DNA of 64,000 nucleotides from Cadophora sp. MPI-SDFR-AT-0126 (taxonomy: Eukaryota > Ascomycota > Leotiomycetes > Helotiales > Ploettnerulaceae): the NCBI GenBank assembly GCA_020747065.1, contig JAGMVK010000002.1, positions 3,882,002 to 3,946,001 of the forward strand, written 5' to 3'. The notes under the pieces were generated by a model. The model did not search any database and was not told the DNA's origin. It saw nothing but the letters and a program-made list of their open reading frames with translations. The position numbers and the translations under genes are program-made. Below are positions 24,701 through 36,037 of this stretch, one piece after another (the stretch's first letter is position 1; each line of letters opens with the position of its first letter).

Positions 24701-24805
24701 ATGGAGGATCTTCAATTCCGCCCAGACGAGCGACTGCTCGTAGAAATGGAAAGGCTCAAGGGACTTGAGCGGGAAACGATAGCTGCATGGAGAGAGCAAA
24801 GTTAG
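18797..24805 (+). CDS. Helitron RepHel protein (HUH Rep + PIF1-like helicase)
   Basis: Rolling-circle transposase of a Helitron, about 1969 residues over three exons: 18797-18937, 18984-24276 and 24330-24805. N-terminus: CQHVHGPAAALVEEAERRERKEARR basic coiled segment; then a Cys/His-rich region (CCCCGRL...CGHQGNSWDFCTSCH). Helitron_like_N region: KMRSNIKGLIARRGMPAFWVTI. Rep HUH motif: GRGMLHLHALVW. Rep tyrosines: YYITTYATK. The helicase starts near 23240 with NEKQRLV, a P-loop read as GEGGVSKS, Walker B MIIDEVSM, GDFHQFPPV, and a C-terminal DYKVQGSTL motif after the last intron. That intron (24277-24329) is GC-AG with a CTAAC branch. The usual GKS glycine of the P-loop is Ser (codon at 23358). 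A fourth exon via an intron at 24801-24855 would extend it to 25064. The phase of exon 2 before 19212 is the least certain part. Confidence 0.9.
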
Positions 24806-25064
24806 TTGTTTGTCTCGCTACAAAATAGCCTTTCTAATTTTTCGTCACCTTGCAGGCACTTCTGCTCTCACGGCTGTGCTAATTCGCCAATATGATATTC
24901 GAACCCGATCAGCTCCTGACCATGAGTTACGAAAGCTGCTAAACATGAAACCGCTAGCGCCGTTGATAAGCTTTATTTTATCTGCCGTAAAGGTAATAAC
25001 CACGCCAGATTTTTGTCTTCCAATCCCTAATGAATCTACTAACAAGGACATGGCTTCAAGATGA

Positions 25065-26690
25065 GGGGTATTCGAACTCAATATTCGAACCGACGTACCT
25101 CATAGAAATGAAAGACGACAAGGCCTCCCCTTCCAGATAAGTCGTCTTCGCTAACATCTACTACTATATCCCATCCTCCAAACCCTGGCTTTTTACAAAA
25201 ACTGAAATAAATTGCAGGAGCTTCTGTATCAAATTATGTCGAAAGACACACATATTATATATATTGTCTTCCAACTCAAGCTCCCTCATTCTACCCATGC
25301 AAATATTAAGAGAAGAACCATTTCAACACTTTGTTAACACAGTAAACGCCACGACTCCCAATGATGCAGACCAGGCGCTCCACAAAAGAGACTTGAAATA
25401 TCAATATATCTAGACCCTGACCTCCCCGTACCAACGACGTAGACGATCCAGCTAGCCCCATCACCAGCATAGATGACTCTTCATCTGTTCACGCCGCAAT
25501 GCTTCCTTTATCGAATGAAGACCACATTCATCCCCGAACCTGCCCGTTTCAGGGCCTCGGCGTGCGAAGCGCGCGTTACCAGTTCAAATATACAGTTTTT
25601 CTTGCGGAACTGCAAGCTTAGGTAAGAATTGCATAGTTCGTGGCTGCTACACAGAATGTCAGAAGATTGCTATTTTCCTGTTGGGAGCCATTTAGCTGGT
25701 CTGTTCATTTTTAAATTTAGTGCCAGAATACTAAGCGGTTTGAACTTTCGCTTATTCAGACAAGTAGCGGGTGCTTATATACGATATAAAGTTCGATTCG
25801 CAGTTCCCGAATGAGCGACGAGCGTATATTTATGTTTCATCGGATGCTGAGACCGTTTCAAGTGAGCAAACAATGCTGAAGAATCTTTATAGTAGGCCAA
25901 TCGGTACGTGCGGAGGAAAGCTTAAAAGTCAAGTCTCCAAATCTAAACAGCACTTCAGACATGTGCTTGGACATGGCAGCAAAATGGGCTGGCCACACAA
26001 GATTTAATCTTTGTCCTGTTTATCCGGATCAAGCTGGATCAAGCGATGGATGTGACGGAATGTGGAAGGAATAATGTTTTACTACCGGTGATTCACCGGC
26101 TGATGGCCCGCAACGTGAGGAGAGGAGGCTCAAAGAGTTTGCATGCCTGCCTAATTGATGCGAATCGTTTCGCACCCTAGATATTTTCACAACTTCACCG
26201 TGAGAAAACACTGTGCTCAGCCTTAGCGTAAGCGCGAAGGGAAAGAAGCTTCCCATAATTTCTGCAGTTGACATGGCGTCGATGCGCATGAAGCCGTACT
26301 TGTTGTGTTCTGCCTTCTTCTCGGCTCTGCTGGACTTTTCTTTTTTCGTTGTGATGCCCGTTGCGCCACTCGAAACGCAAGTTTTCGCTTTTCCGCCGCT
26401 TAGGCCTGGATCTAGGCCGGCTCTACGAGCTTGAGACTGTTTCATGGTTACAGATTAATGCTCTAACGCTTGGAAAAGGAAACGGTTTCTTCTGGAAGTG
26501 GGGACGTGCATGACCTAGTAATCAAATGGATGGCCTAAAATGGATGCTTCGTAAAAGATGGCTCACAATTGATGGATGCTAAAATTTATACCACGAAAAT
26601 TGACAGATCCCGAAACGCTCCCATATTTAATGACTCCCAAGTTAGATGCCTCCAGAAACTGATGGCCGTCATTAGTTTGAGTCACCTTGG
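25065..26690. other. Helitron 3' flank and intergenic sequence
   Basis: A stem of 8 bp (AAGACGAC 25112-25119 with GTCGTCTT 25141-25148) is followed 2 nt later by CTAA, a weak candidate for a Helitron 3' end. A minus open frame (26445-26029) has no recognised motif. Nothing else is supported. Confidence 0.35.
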
Positions 26691-27192
26691 TTAAGCTAAC
26701 TGCGGACTTGTCAAGACCACCCACAGGTACTCTAATTTGTCTACCCTCTCACAACAATCTTTCCTCTTTACATCTGTTCAGCATGGCTTCCACCGACCCT
26801 GATCGCGGCACAAAGATTGACATAGATCTTGTACCTTCCATTGAGACAGCACAACAAAAACATACGCCTGAGCGCTCGTCACCCTCTCACGAGGTGATAC
26901 CAAGCTCGGAAAAAAAAAAGAGCATCTCATTTAGAGACGTACCGTGAGACGAAACATTCTATGGGTAAACAACTGCAACTTCAAACGTCGTAGCCAAACC
27001 TGCACCACACAGCCAGGCCCTGGCACTAGCTGCTGAAGCTATCGGGACGCCCGATACGATCTTGGAGTCACCGTGGATCATTACCGACAAGTCTTCGAGT
27101 TCAGTCTTGGTAGCTTTGTTATCGTTGTTTCCGGAAAGGCCACTCCTCACGATCTTAGCTGATCCAACCGACGAACCTGTACGCCGCGTACC

Positions 27193-27214
27193 AGTCAGAA
27201 CCAGGAACGTTACA
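27193..27214. repeat. 22-bp direct repeat, left copy
   Basis: Exact 22-nt match to 38346-38367; it includes GAACCAGGAACGTTACA. It lies 46 bp upstream of the open frame of the DUF3435-like remnant. It contains TTAC, a sequence often found at Starship insertion sites. It may mark the left edge of an old insertion. Confidence 0.7.
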
Positions 27215-27259
27215 ATTTAAAGTCATAGCTAGTTCTTTAGAATAGGAAATAGAGGTTAG

Positions 27260-27601
27260 AGATATAGAGGTTCAAAACCACCTCTTATCAAGGAGGAATC
27301 GCCCGAGCTCGAGCCATTCCCTATTAAGCTTGCCAAGGACCAGTGCCCGATCTGCATTGGCGACGAATCGAAGAGCTATGAGGAGCGGATGGGCTCTTTT
27401 TGCCGCCCTGCGAACATGATGGATCACGTTGAACGGATTCACCTCAAAGGAAGAGATCCACACGCCCAGATAGAGTGTTATCACCCAGTCTGCAAGTCTC
27501 AGAGGCTTGTTCTCCAACACTTAGAGCATTTCAAAGGCCACGTAGAGACAGTGCATGGCGTCAAGCTCCGGGAACCAAGGTTTGTGCGTTCGACAAAATA
27601 G
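27260..27601 (+). pseudogene. DUF3435-type (Starship captain-like) C-terminal remnant
   Basis: About 113 codons matching, as I know the family, the Cys/His-rich C-terminal region of fungal DUF3435/FluG-type proteins. DUF3435 is the tyrosine recombinase ('captain') family that mobilises Starships. Visible motifs: ESPELEPFPIKL, then DQCPICIGDES, ERMGSFCRPANMMDHVERIHLKG, IECYHPVCKSQ and VLQHLEHFKGHVETVHGVKLR, which form C-x2-C...H-x4-H type fingers. There is no start codon at the front, and the recombinase catalytic domain that should precede it is absent, so it is a truncated relic. It points rightwards, as a captain at a left boundary should. The assignment rests on remembered family patterns. 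Confidence 0.6.
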
Positions 27602-27843
27602 ACTGCGTTCTATTTCATATTAGATCATCAAATTGCTATCCCTATCTGATTTGATTCTTTTTGACCTTGCTAGTTACTTTATGCTATGTTTGGAGGTAAG
27701 ACCTTACTATCGTGATGCAAATGTTGTATCTTGCTAGTAACAGAGGGAAAGGACGAGGCAGTGGTTGTCTTGCTTGATACACTGATAACTCCTCTACTTT
27801 CCTATCTGCCTGCTCATCCATCTGCTTATCCATCTCCAGCTGT

Positions 27844-27990
27844 TTCGTCCGCTGAGACATTGACCGCGCTAGCAGGGAGTTCAACGACAAGCTGTTATTC
27901 GCTAGATAATAAGGCTCACTTGATATGTGGATTAGTTGGCTCTCTCTTCGCTTGACCCCTACTAGCGCGGTCAATGTCTCAGCGGACGAA
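27844..27990. repeat. 29-bp perfect inverted repeat
   Basis: Arms 27844-27872 and 27962-27990 are exact reverse complements (core GCTGAGACATTGACCGCG), separated by 89 bp. The similarity frays outside the arms. It could be the ends of a tiny MITE or a foldback footprint. No clear target duplication was seen. Confidence 0.7.
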
Positions 27991-28166
27991 GGGATACTTA
28001 CTGTACAAAGCTTAAAAGGGTCTCGGACCTAAAAAATAAGAGAACTCTGGGTCACATGATTTCAGTCCTTAGGGAGCTCAATCCATCTTGAATCGGTCTG
28101 AGGCGTCTTCGGAAGGCTACAGTACTATAGAATTAATACTATATAATTCTGGCATTAATACCACTG

Positions 28167-28765
28167 ATGCAGAAAGGCGGCTTGGCTAAGACGTCGAACT
28201 TCTCGGTCGACCTCCGTTCCACAATCCAAGTGGCACTCGCCCCTCAATGGGGAAGGTGGGGTAGGATTGCCGAGATTGCAACCATCAAGAATTGGAAGGG
28301 GATAGCCGGCGAGGGCGTGCTCCAGTTGGTCCAGCTTCGGCGCAAGTTGCCTAAGTGCGCCATACCATATTGGGTAATCGCGACCTCACTTCATCACTGA
28401 CGAAGGGATAGTCTATAGCAGCAACGGCTCAGGTCCAAAGACGGAAATAGAAAACGCTCATGTCGAGATTCCGATATCGAACTACCTGTATCAGCTCTTC
28501 GGGATTTTGAAGGAGACTGAGCTGGCTCGCCTGAAATATGTCGCGATTGATGAAGGGTATCTTGGGGACGGACTGGCCGGTTTTCAATCGACGGTTGCAG
28601 GCCTAAAGAATGGCTATGAAAACCCTGAAGGGGGATCGTGGTTCGTGATATCACGACTGATATGTCAAACGATAAAGTGCAGATGGCATTTTATGCTGAG
28701 TGCAGGCTAGGACAAAATGAAGCGGGTTGGCCCGTCAACATCGAGGAGCTTCCTGATGTCTAAAA
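28167..28765 (+). pseudogene. decayed coding region of unknown family
   Basis: Two open stretches (28167-28400; 28447-28710) followed by a third in a shifted frame (to about 28762; ends IEELPDV) have protein-like composition, for example NYLYQLFGILKETELARLKYV. I do not recognise the family. The frame changes and stops suggest a broken gene. The 12-mer GACGAAGGGATA occurs at about 27984 and again near 28399. Confidence 0.3.
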
Positions 28766-29327
28766 GGAGTATGCGGGATGGAAACTGTCGCAGACTGTGA
28801 AGATGACGGCTGTCTATGGATGGCGGGCAAAGTGAGGCAACTCTCTATATACAAGTCTTCACTCAATATTAGAAGATCTCCCCGTAGCCAGCGGAGAGCT
28901 GGAACTATTTGACAGTAGGAGGAATTGTCAGTCACAGGACAAGGGCGTTGTATTCCTTGAGATGTGAGGGTCAAATGATAGAAGATTTAGATAAATAAAA
29001 AACTGGCTCACATCTATCCTACATCATTTGGCTTAAGCTCTAACCCATCAACCCACTCGCATTATCTCAACTATTCAAGTACCCTCCGACATGTGGCGCA
29101 AGCTGCTGGGTGCGTATCCCACGCAGTCGAACATGGCGATGATCTTATAAGCTCCAAACGCAGAGTATGGCAAACCGTCAGGTCAAAATAGATATACGGG
29201 AGTCATTGAAAATTTACCATGTTCAACCATAAGCATAAATATTCATTAGCCCCCAAGGGCACGTTGGAACATAATGAGGAAAGTGACTGATGCATATCAA
29301 TATCGCTCAACTTGATTCTGCCCGGGC

Positions 29328-30962
29328 TCAAGTAAAAGCTACTAGTACGCCGCGCCCAGGTGTCCCAACAATCTCCGCCTTATGGAATTGCTTCTCCCAA
29401 TCCCCTCTATACTCCAATTTCTCATAACGCTGCAATACCCTCACCAACACGTACGCCATCTCTGTCAGCGCAAAGTTCTGCCCAATACAGATTCGCGGGC
29501 CCCCATTGAATGGGACGTATGTCCACGGCGGCGGGCTCCAGTGGTCCCAGCGATCGGGGCTGAATACCTGCGGCGGCGCAAATTCAGCGGAAGGGACAGG
29601 ATATAGGTCACGGCGACGCTGCATGACAAGTGTTGAATAGATGACAGCGTCGCCCGCGACTACAGTGATGTCTGGCTGGCCATGGGAACCAGGGAGCGTA
29701 GTATCGGTCAGTGCAAAACGTATGTTGAAAGGGACTGCTGGGTAGAGCCTTAACGTCTCGTTCAACGTGTGAGAAAGATACTTCATAGCCTTGAGGTCTT
29801 CGTAAGTTGGCTGCCGTGTGGGACCTACGACGGAGAAGATTTCTGAGCGTAGTTTGGCGTAAATGGCGGGATAGTGTGACAGCTCGTAAAGAGTCCAAGA
29901 CAGGGTGGCAGCGGTCGTATCACGGCCCGCAAGAAGAACGGCGATAAGTTGGTCCCGGATCACCCTTGGATCACGCGTGTATCTCGCAAGCGCATGCAGG
30001 AATGTAAAGGATTTCTCCGACTTGGAGACCTGATCGAGTTCGTAGTCGCTCAGGGCTAGCGTTCGGTCGATAAAGGGGACGATGAAATCTTCAATGACTT
30101 TGACTCCGCGATTGTATTTGCCGCGGGGCACGAATCGCTGGATTGGACTGCGATACTGAGTGTCAATTCAATGAATAAGAAGAATGAGTCTCACAATAAG
30201 CAAGTAAGCATCATCTGCGTGCGCTGAACTTCCGTAAATGCCTTCACAAACTCGGACTGGGGATTTTGGAGGCTGTCCACACTCTGACCAAGAAGAAATT
30301 CTGTGGCAACATCGATTGTCATCCGATAGAAGTAATCCATAATATCAAAAGTCTGTCCAGACTTTGGAAATTGCTTCAGCATGAGACTCGTTGACCTCTC
30401 GAAAATCGCCAAGTCGCTAACTCGGTTCTTAATGAACATAGGCCTGATTAAGTTCCGACTCTTCTGCCATTGATCGTGGTCTGTGGTGAAGATACTGTCG
30501 CCGAGAAAGGGTTTCCAAACGTGGTGGAACTCTGGCCCTTTACCATAGTCGGCAAACTTACCAGTTAGTATAGTCTTCACGTGCTCTGGTTCGCGAGTGA
30601 AGAAGAAGCGACGCCCTCCTGTTATATTGATTTCAACGAGATTGGGGCATTCTTGCGTTCCCCAATCATAGAGCGACTCAAACAGGGCTTGAAGTCGATT
30701 TTTTGCTTGTGCCATGCCAATCGCATAGAGCCAATAAAGTCCTAAAGACGTAGGTTAGCTGTGTAGACCCTCTAATTCACAACTCATTACCTGCGAATGG
30801 ACCTTTTCCAAGCCTTGCAGCATGGACATTGCCCGCTGATCTGACTTTGTGAGCGTAATGAAGTCGGACGAAAATTTGAAAGATGATGGCCCCGGTCAGA
30901 ATGGCGACCACCACTTCCCCCACATGTGGGAAGACATAGGAGAGAAAAGGTTGCCTCGACAT
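29328..30962 (-). CDS. cytochrome P450 (CYP52-like hydroxylase)
   Basis: Haem monooxygenase of 512 residues in three exons: 30962-30791, 30741-30195 and 30147-29328 (phases agree). An N-terminal membrane anchor (VVVAILTGAIIFQIFV) places it on the ER. FLGDSIFTTDHDQWQKSRNLIRPMF is the C-helix region typical of alkane/fatty-acid omega-hydroxylases. The I-helix oxygen-binding motif is AGRDTTAATLSW, the K-helix ExxR is ETLRLYP, and the haem-ligand motif is FNGGPRICIG with the Cys intact. Introns are 49 and 47 nt with GTAATG and GTGAGA donors. Length and all motifs are normal, so it is likely functional. An omega-hydroxylase role is inferred from the AGRDTT and haem region; the substrate is unknown. 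It lies in the segment bounded by the 22-bp direct repeats. Confidence 0.88.
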
Positions 30963-31429
30963 AGTCCAGTTGTTCTAGAAGTTGTCGAATACTATGTTGA
31001 GGAATTGCATAACAGCTATCTGACTTGTTCTCGGAGCAAGTGCTGTTTACATACAGCTCTGACTTGGTATCTGGGTTACCCCATAAAAGCACATGTTTTT
31101 CAAATCTCCGAGGTCCGCACAGATCTCAAGGCTTGTGACATCCCCGTCGAGTCAGTTGACGATCTGCAGCAGGGGTGCTCTGGTCACTTTGAGGAATAAA
31201 AATTGACTGTGTATCAAGCCAGGGGTGCACATAAAACGTTCACGAAGACCGTTTGATCTATCTCTATTACCGTTCTGTTCTGCCATCTCCCCAGGACATC
31301 TCAGACAAGAGCATCATATCGCCCCGGCGATTCTAAGCGCCCCACACTTTCAAGGATCATCCCCGGCAGCAATACTTTTGTCTTGGGATAAATACCGGAA
31401 TGTCTCCGGGCAGGGAGATTATTACTTAA

Positions 31430-31930
31430 GAAGATATTCAAGTAATTAACTAAGTTATATAGATATAATATTTCTTTTATAGCTTCTTTAAAGGTTATAT
31501 ATTTAGCTTTACAGCTTAATAAGGCTATAGTTTTTTTTAAAGTATACTAAGCCAGCTTATAATACAGTTATTTATAAAGAATAAAAAGCCGCTAGTACTT
31601 TTTCTAGAGCTTATATCTCTTCTCTAATCCGTATCTATATAGCCTAGTAATTCTAAGAAGGATTTATTATAATTATAAAAGGTGCCGATATTAGGATATT
31701 TATTAAGATATTTCTATATGCGATCTAAAGCTCTAAAATGACTTAAATTAAGATGAGATATATATCGAGCACATCGATTTATAGTAAAAGTTATATCAGG
31801 TCTAGTTTTAGTAGTTAAATATATTAAAGAAGCATTAAATTTAATAAGTAATCGCAAGTACTTAAAAGATTTTTTAAATTTTTTTTTGCTTAATAAAGAA
31901 TTAGTGCGTAAAGACGGTAAGACTTAAGAA
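31430..31930 (-). mobile_element. Copia-type retrotransposon relic (RIP-mutated)
   Basis: Very AT-rich. Read on the minus strand it gives the end of Ty1/Copia reverse transcriptase and the start of RNase H: LTTKTRPDITFTINRCARYISHLN, then HFRALDRI-stop-KYLNKYPN, LLGYIDTD and RRDISSRKSTSGFLFF. The stops fall where Trp (RIWKYL, DADW) or Gln are expected, so they fit TGG/CAG to TAG change. Only about 500 bp remains, with no LTR seen. Confidence 0.82.
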
Positions 31931-32993
31931 TAGTTTATATTATAATTATAGCGTTTATTCTTAAAAATATCGAAATTCGATATTCATGTATCATTGTGCG
32001 CAGCGAGGTAGCACGAATTTGGCCCTCAGACCACTGCTCTATTTCACAAGAAGGGTAACTCGGCTCGGGCAGCCTGGATGGTTCTCTTCGTGAATCATGA
32101 GTTCAAAGTGCATGTCCTATTTCCAGGTGGCTACTGCAGTCCAAGTTAGACAAGCTCCGGAGGGAGGATTTTTCAGAACAGCTGATTCCGAGAGACCTCT
32201 GATGCATCTGTAACTCGATACTTGTCTCCACAAAGTTTCGAGTTGGCTGCGCAGCAATTGTTCAAACCAGTGGAGATGGTGGCAGCTCCCCTCCACTATC
32301 AGTCGCAAGTCTCGCCTTCGATGGTGCTCAAGCCTTCGAAGGATTCTTGTTCGTGCGACACTCCTTCACGGCGACAGCTATTTCCTTTTTCCTTTTCCAT
32401 CCGTCAAACAAGTATGAGACCTCTAGCATCGAATTGGCTACTGCTTTGTTTCTTTATCCTGTCCAATCGAGAGATCCAGTTTTCCATCCAGGAACTGCGC
32501 AGTCAGCAGTCAGGTTACCCCTCTTCAGCTGAAACGCGGGCAGTGACATTCAGCTGCGCACAAATGCGCCAGCCTCTGCCAGTTGGGTGTCGTGACTTGG
32601 TTCTACGAAGTACCTGTGCGCTGTCCTGGTATTGGGCGCAGGGCACATGTTTTTCGTCCAACCATGGACGTGCGTTTGGGACGAAAACAATACTTAGTAC
32701 GTCGAAGTAATTCGTCAGGACCCCTCCCGTTGTCATTAGTGCTATACTACAGTCGACCTGGTCCATGAACTATTTGCCCCACAGACGTACCAGCTTCACG
32801 CTACCATTTGACGTCCATGTGGGTCGCAGCACTGGCCAGCAAGCATTCCCCAGTTCTCCAGTCGCGGGGAAACCTCCGTCTTGTGCCACCAAGAAATATC
32901 TTTCGACTTCGATATTCTTGATCCAAGAGCAGGACAGTTATTCGGAGAGGATATGAGGCTCTCTGCAGTTTACCTTTAACACTCCATCCCGCC
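31931..32993. other. no gene recognised
   Basis: Open frames on both strands (for example 32222-32710 + and 32766-32515 -) have no recognisable motif. It includes the upstream region of the CFEM receptor gene. Confidence 0.4.
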
Positions 32994-34550
32994 ATGCGTG
33001 CCCCTCTTTTCCTCGCGGCCGCAGCCCTGTTTGGTGCCGCCTTGGCCCGGCTCGACTACGCGTTATTGACGAAGCTCCCAAGCTGCGCTGTAGGTCTCTT
33101 ACCGCTGTCTAAATAAAGCATTGTTAACAGATGCCCCAGATAAAATGCGCCTCAATAATAATATTGCCTGCGTGTAGTATAACGGATTTGCCGAACTGTT
33201 TGTGCACGAGTGACGACCTCCAAAATCACATCTCGACCTGTGTAATAGGGGCGTGTAATGTCACAGAGCAATATGGTACATTCCCAACTGCCCATCACAA
33301 CCTTTTTTTAGACACTGAAGCTAATTATGCTTAGCTTCTTTGACGATTTTACAAGAAGGAATTTGCAAAGGGGTTCCAGTCTCATCTCAACAAGCGGAAG
33401 TTCGTCGAGTGGCTATTATCCTGGCAGCCTTCACATATCCGATCATAATCCTACGCTTCATTTCGAGGGTCATAATAGCTCGCAAGGTGTGGTGGGATGA
33501 CTGGACGATACTGGCTTGTGCTGTGGGTAATTCGATCAATCAATACGGACGACATGCTGATGCCATATCCAGGTCTTCATGATACCAATGACAATACTTC
33601 CAATCTATCGTAAGTATCTGCTTAAAGATGTGCTCGGATGATATTGATAGCCATCAAGCTGCTCCTGGGCTCGGTTTAGGAATGCACTTTTACAACGTAC
33701 CACCACCGAACATAATTTTCCTTTTGAAGGTAAGGAACCTCGGACATTCTCGAGAACGGGGAACTGACGAAAACCCTAGCTCTTTTACGCCGTGCAGCTG
33801 CTCTATGTTATCATCCAAACTCTGGCCAAGATGTCCATCCTTCTTCTCTACCTCCGCATATTTCCCAGTCAGCGCTTTCGGATGATTCTCAAGATATCCC
33901 TAGTCTTCATGGTGTGCCACGGCACTGCATTCTTCTTCGTTGTCGCCTTTCAGTGTGTTCCCGTTCGGTCAATCTGGGATCGTGAAATTGCAGGACAATG
34001 CGTCAACTCCCAGGCGTTAATTTATACTGGAGCAGGATTCAGTATCTTTGAGGACTTCGCAATCATGCTTCTTCCAATTTTCGAACTGAAAGGGTTGAAT
34101 TTGAGCCGCAGGAAGAGAGTTGCGATCGGTTTCATGTTTGCTTTGGGGTCATTGTAAGTTTTCTTCTGTCGGGGTAAGTTGGATGATACTAATGAATTGC
34201 AGTGCATGCGTCACAAGTATCATCAGAATCAAGTTCGTCACATCCTATGGTAATACTGTTGACGAGACTTGTAAGTTTCCCTCATCTCCCCGCCTCTGTC
34301 CAATCTGACATTGAAAACAGGGAATTACGTCGATGTCGTGATATGGTCATCGATCGAGACCTACACAGCTGTCATTTGCGCTTGCTTGATGTGTATCCGC
34401 CCACTAATAATGAAATACATTCCCGGCGCTTTCCCAGCAATGGCCAACTCCCGCAACAACACGAGCAAAAGCTGGGGTCAGAAGATCGGATCCCGAGGCC
34501 AGAATTCCCGAAATTTCGGCGGCGGTATCGAATTATCAGGCGAGGACTGA
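32994..34550 (+). CDS. CFEM-domain, PTH11-like rhodopsin-fold membrane receptor
   Basis: Predicted 402-residue cell-surface protein in eight exons: 32994-33089, 33131-33275, 33335-33522, 33573-33609, 33659-33729, 33780-34153, 34203-34270 and 34321-34550. A signal peptide (MRAPLFLAAAALFGAALA) precedes an eight-cysteine CFEM domain (LPSCA...KCAS...PAC...LPNCLC...STC...GAC...ICKG). Then come seven membrane helices of the fungal rhodopsin fold, with RKVWWDDWTILACA, LLYLRIFP, CVPVRSIWD, FEDFAIMLLPIFEL and WNYVDVVIWSSIE. The tail is short and Ser/Asn-rich, ending IELSGED. CFEM/PTH11 receptors are linked to surface sensing in plant- and insect-associated fungi. The exon 5 acceptor must be an AAG at 33656-33658 to keep the frame; the nearby TAG at 33648-33650 would give a stop. 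Confidence 0.87.
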
Positions 34551-34751
34551 TCCAAGAAGTCCAATCCAACCTTGCAGACAGAGAGGAGCCAGATCACCGT
34601 CACCACAGAAAGCCGAGTTTCTTTTGAGGCGAAGAGAGCCTCAGAATACAACGGCTTCAATCTCGATATGGACAACAACGAGACTCTGTCTAGCGAGGCA
34701 CGACTCACGAATACGAAGCGATAGAATTTGCAACGATTTGAAGCGTTCCTA

Positions 34752-35913
34752 TTATACTACATATTCCTTTCTCACCTCCCACGCACCGTCAGCAGTGCGA
34801 CTTGGCGTGAGCTGCAAGCCTACTTGTTTCATTCCTGGATCCAGGTCGACTTCTATCACTCTTTCCCCGGCAACATTGGTCACTTCTCGTGAATCGACGC
34901 TTACAGGACGTGGTGCACTGGTGATACACCCTGGAGCCGATTTGTCCAAAGGACGAGTGCCCGTGCTCTTAAGTCACCATCGGATGAGCACGTCACAATG
35001 TAATTTATCGTCGGCAAGAGGCCCTTGTTGAACAAGAAGGTTCCACCATATTGCTTAAGGCCGCTCAACTGCCAGCTCTCATACCTGATGAACGTCTCGA
35101 AGGTTCGGATTGGTTCTGGGGCTTGGGCAGCCGGAAATCCGGCGTACAGCCAAATTCGAGCCGAGAGGTGGAGGATACGGAGTTGGTTTACACGACCTTT
35201 GTCCTCTGTGGTTAGGAAAAAAACGGGATCTGCGATCATGGACTCGAATCTCGCTTGCCAGAGGGCAAGATTCGAGATGTGGGAAGCGACTTGTGCGTCT
35301 AGAAACTGCCGACCAGCGGTATCAGGCGTTTCCTTCGACACCACGACATCCATGCGAATCAAACGAAGACCTTCTTTCGCAAGAGCCTCCACCGCCGTCC
35401 CCGCCGCTTCCGAATCCTCAAAGTCAGTCAGATCAACATCGCCCCTCTCCTCAATCGGAACCGTCTCCTCCATCGCCTGGCCATCAAGACTAATCCTCTT
35501 CATCAACTCCACCAAATTCGCCTCCAACGAGCCCTCCGTCGCAGTCCTCCCAGCCCATTTCGTCCACCGACTCAAAATCTCAAGGCTATACTGCAGGTGC
35601 CAAACTGCCCTGGCGAAATTACCCCCAGACAGGACGTTAAACAAGACAAACATAGCACAATTCGTCAGCGCGACCTCTTGACTCGCAGTCCCCGCCGCCA
35701 AACTACCCGCCAAAGCCGAGACCGCAGACTGATAATGGCTTTCTGCGAATCGCTTGCGGAAGACGAAGGCGCTGTGCTCGAACCGTGGATCGTTCGGGAG
35801 TGCTTCACGGAGTAGTTCGATATTCTCGTGGATGGTGGAGATGGCGATTATGGCGTGTCGGGTGGAATGTTGCGAGTGCGCTAGCTGTGGGAGTTGTTGT
35901 GCCCAGAAGGGAG
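34752..35913 (-). pseudogene. fungal Zn-cluster regulator, C-terminal domain only
   Basis: Matches the C-terminal fungal transcription-factor domain (Fungal_trans_2 type) that normally follows a Zn2Cys6 finger: PFWAQQLPQLAHSQHSTRHAIIAISTIHE, then FVLFNVLSGGNFARAVWHLQYSLEIL and DAQVASHISNLALWQARFESMI. No Cys6 finger lies upstream. Similarity stops near 35913, just where an opposite-strand acidic repeat of the Myb gene begins. Near 34950 the frame appears to slip by one base in a T run, since a protein-like tail (VTNVAGERVIEVDLDPGM) continues in another frame to 34752. Loss of the DNA-binding part makes it a likely dead gene. Confidence 0.65.
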
Positions 35914-36037
35914 CCAGGAGCCAGCCGCCGACGACGATGACGATGACGATAGTGGGAAGCGCGAGCAGTGGGGAGAGAAGCGGCAGCACCAGGACGGAGG
36001 AATCAATAGTGACATCCACCATTCCGAGAGCGCAGCC

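Noticed and set aside
32222..32766. Long opposite-strand open frames as genes
   Set aside because: No motif, no consistent splice structure and no family resemblance on either strand.
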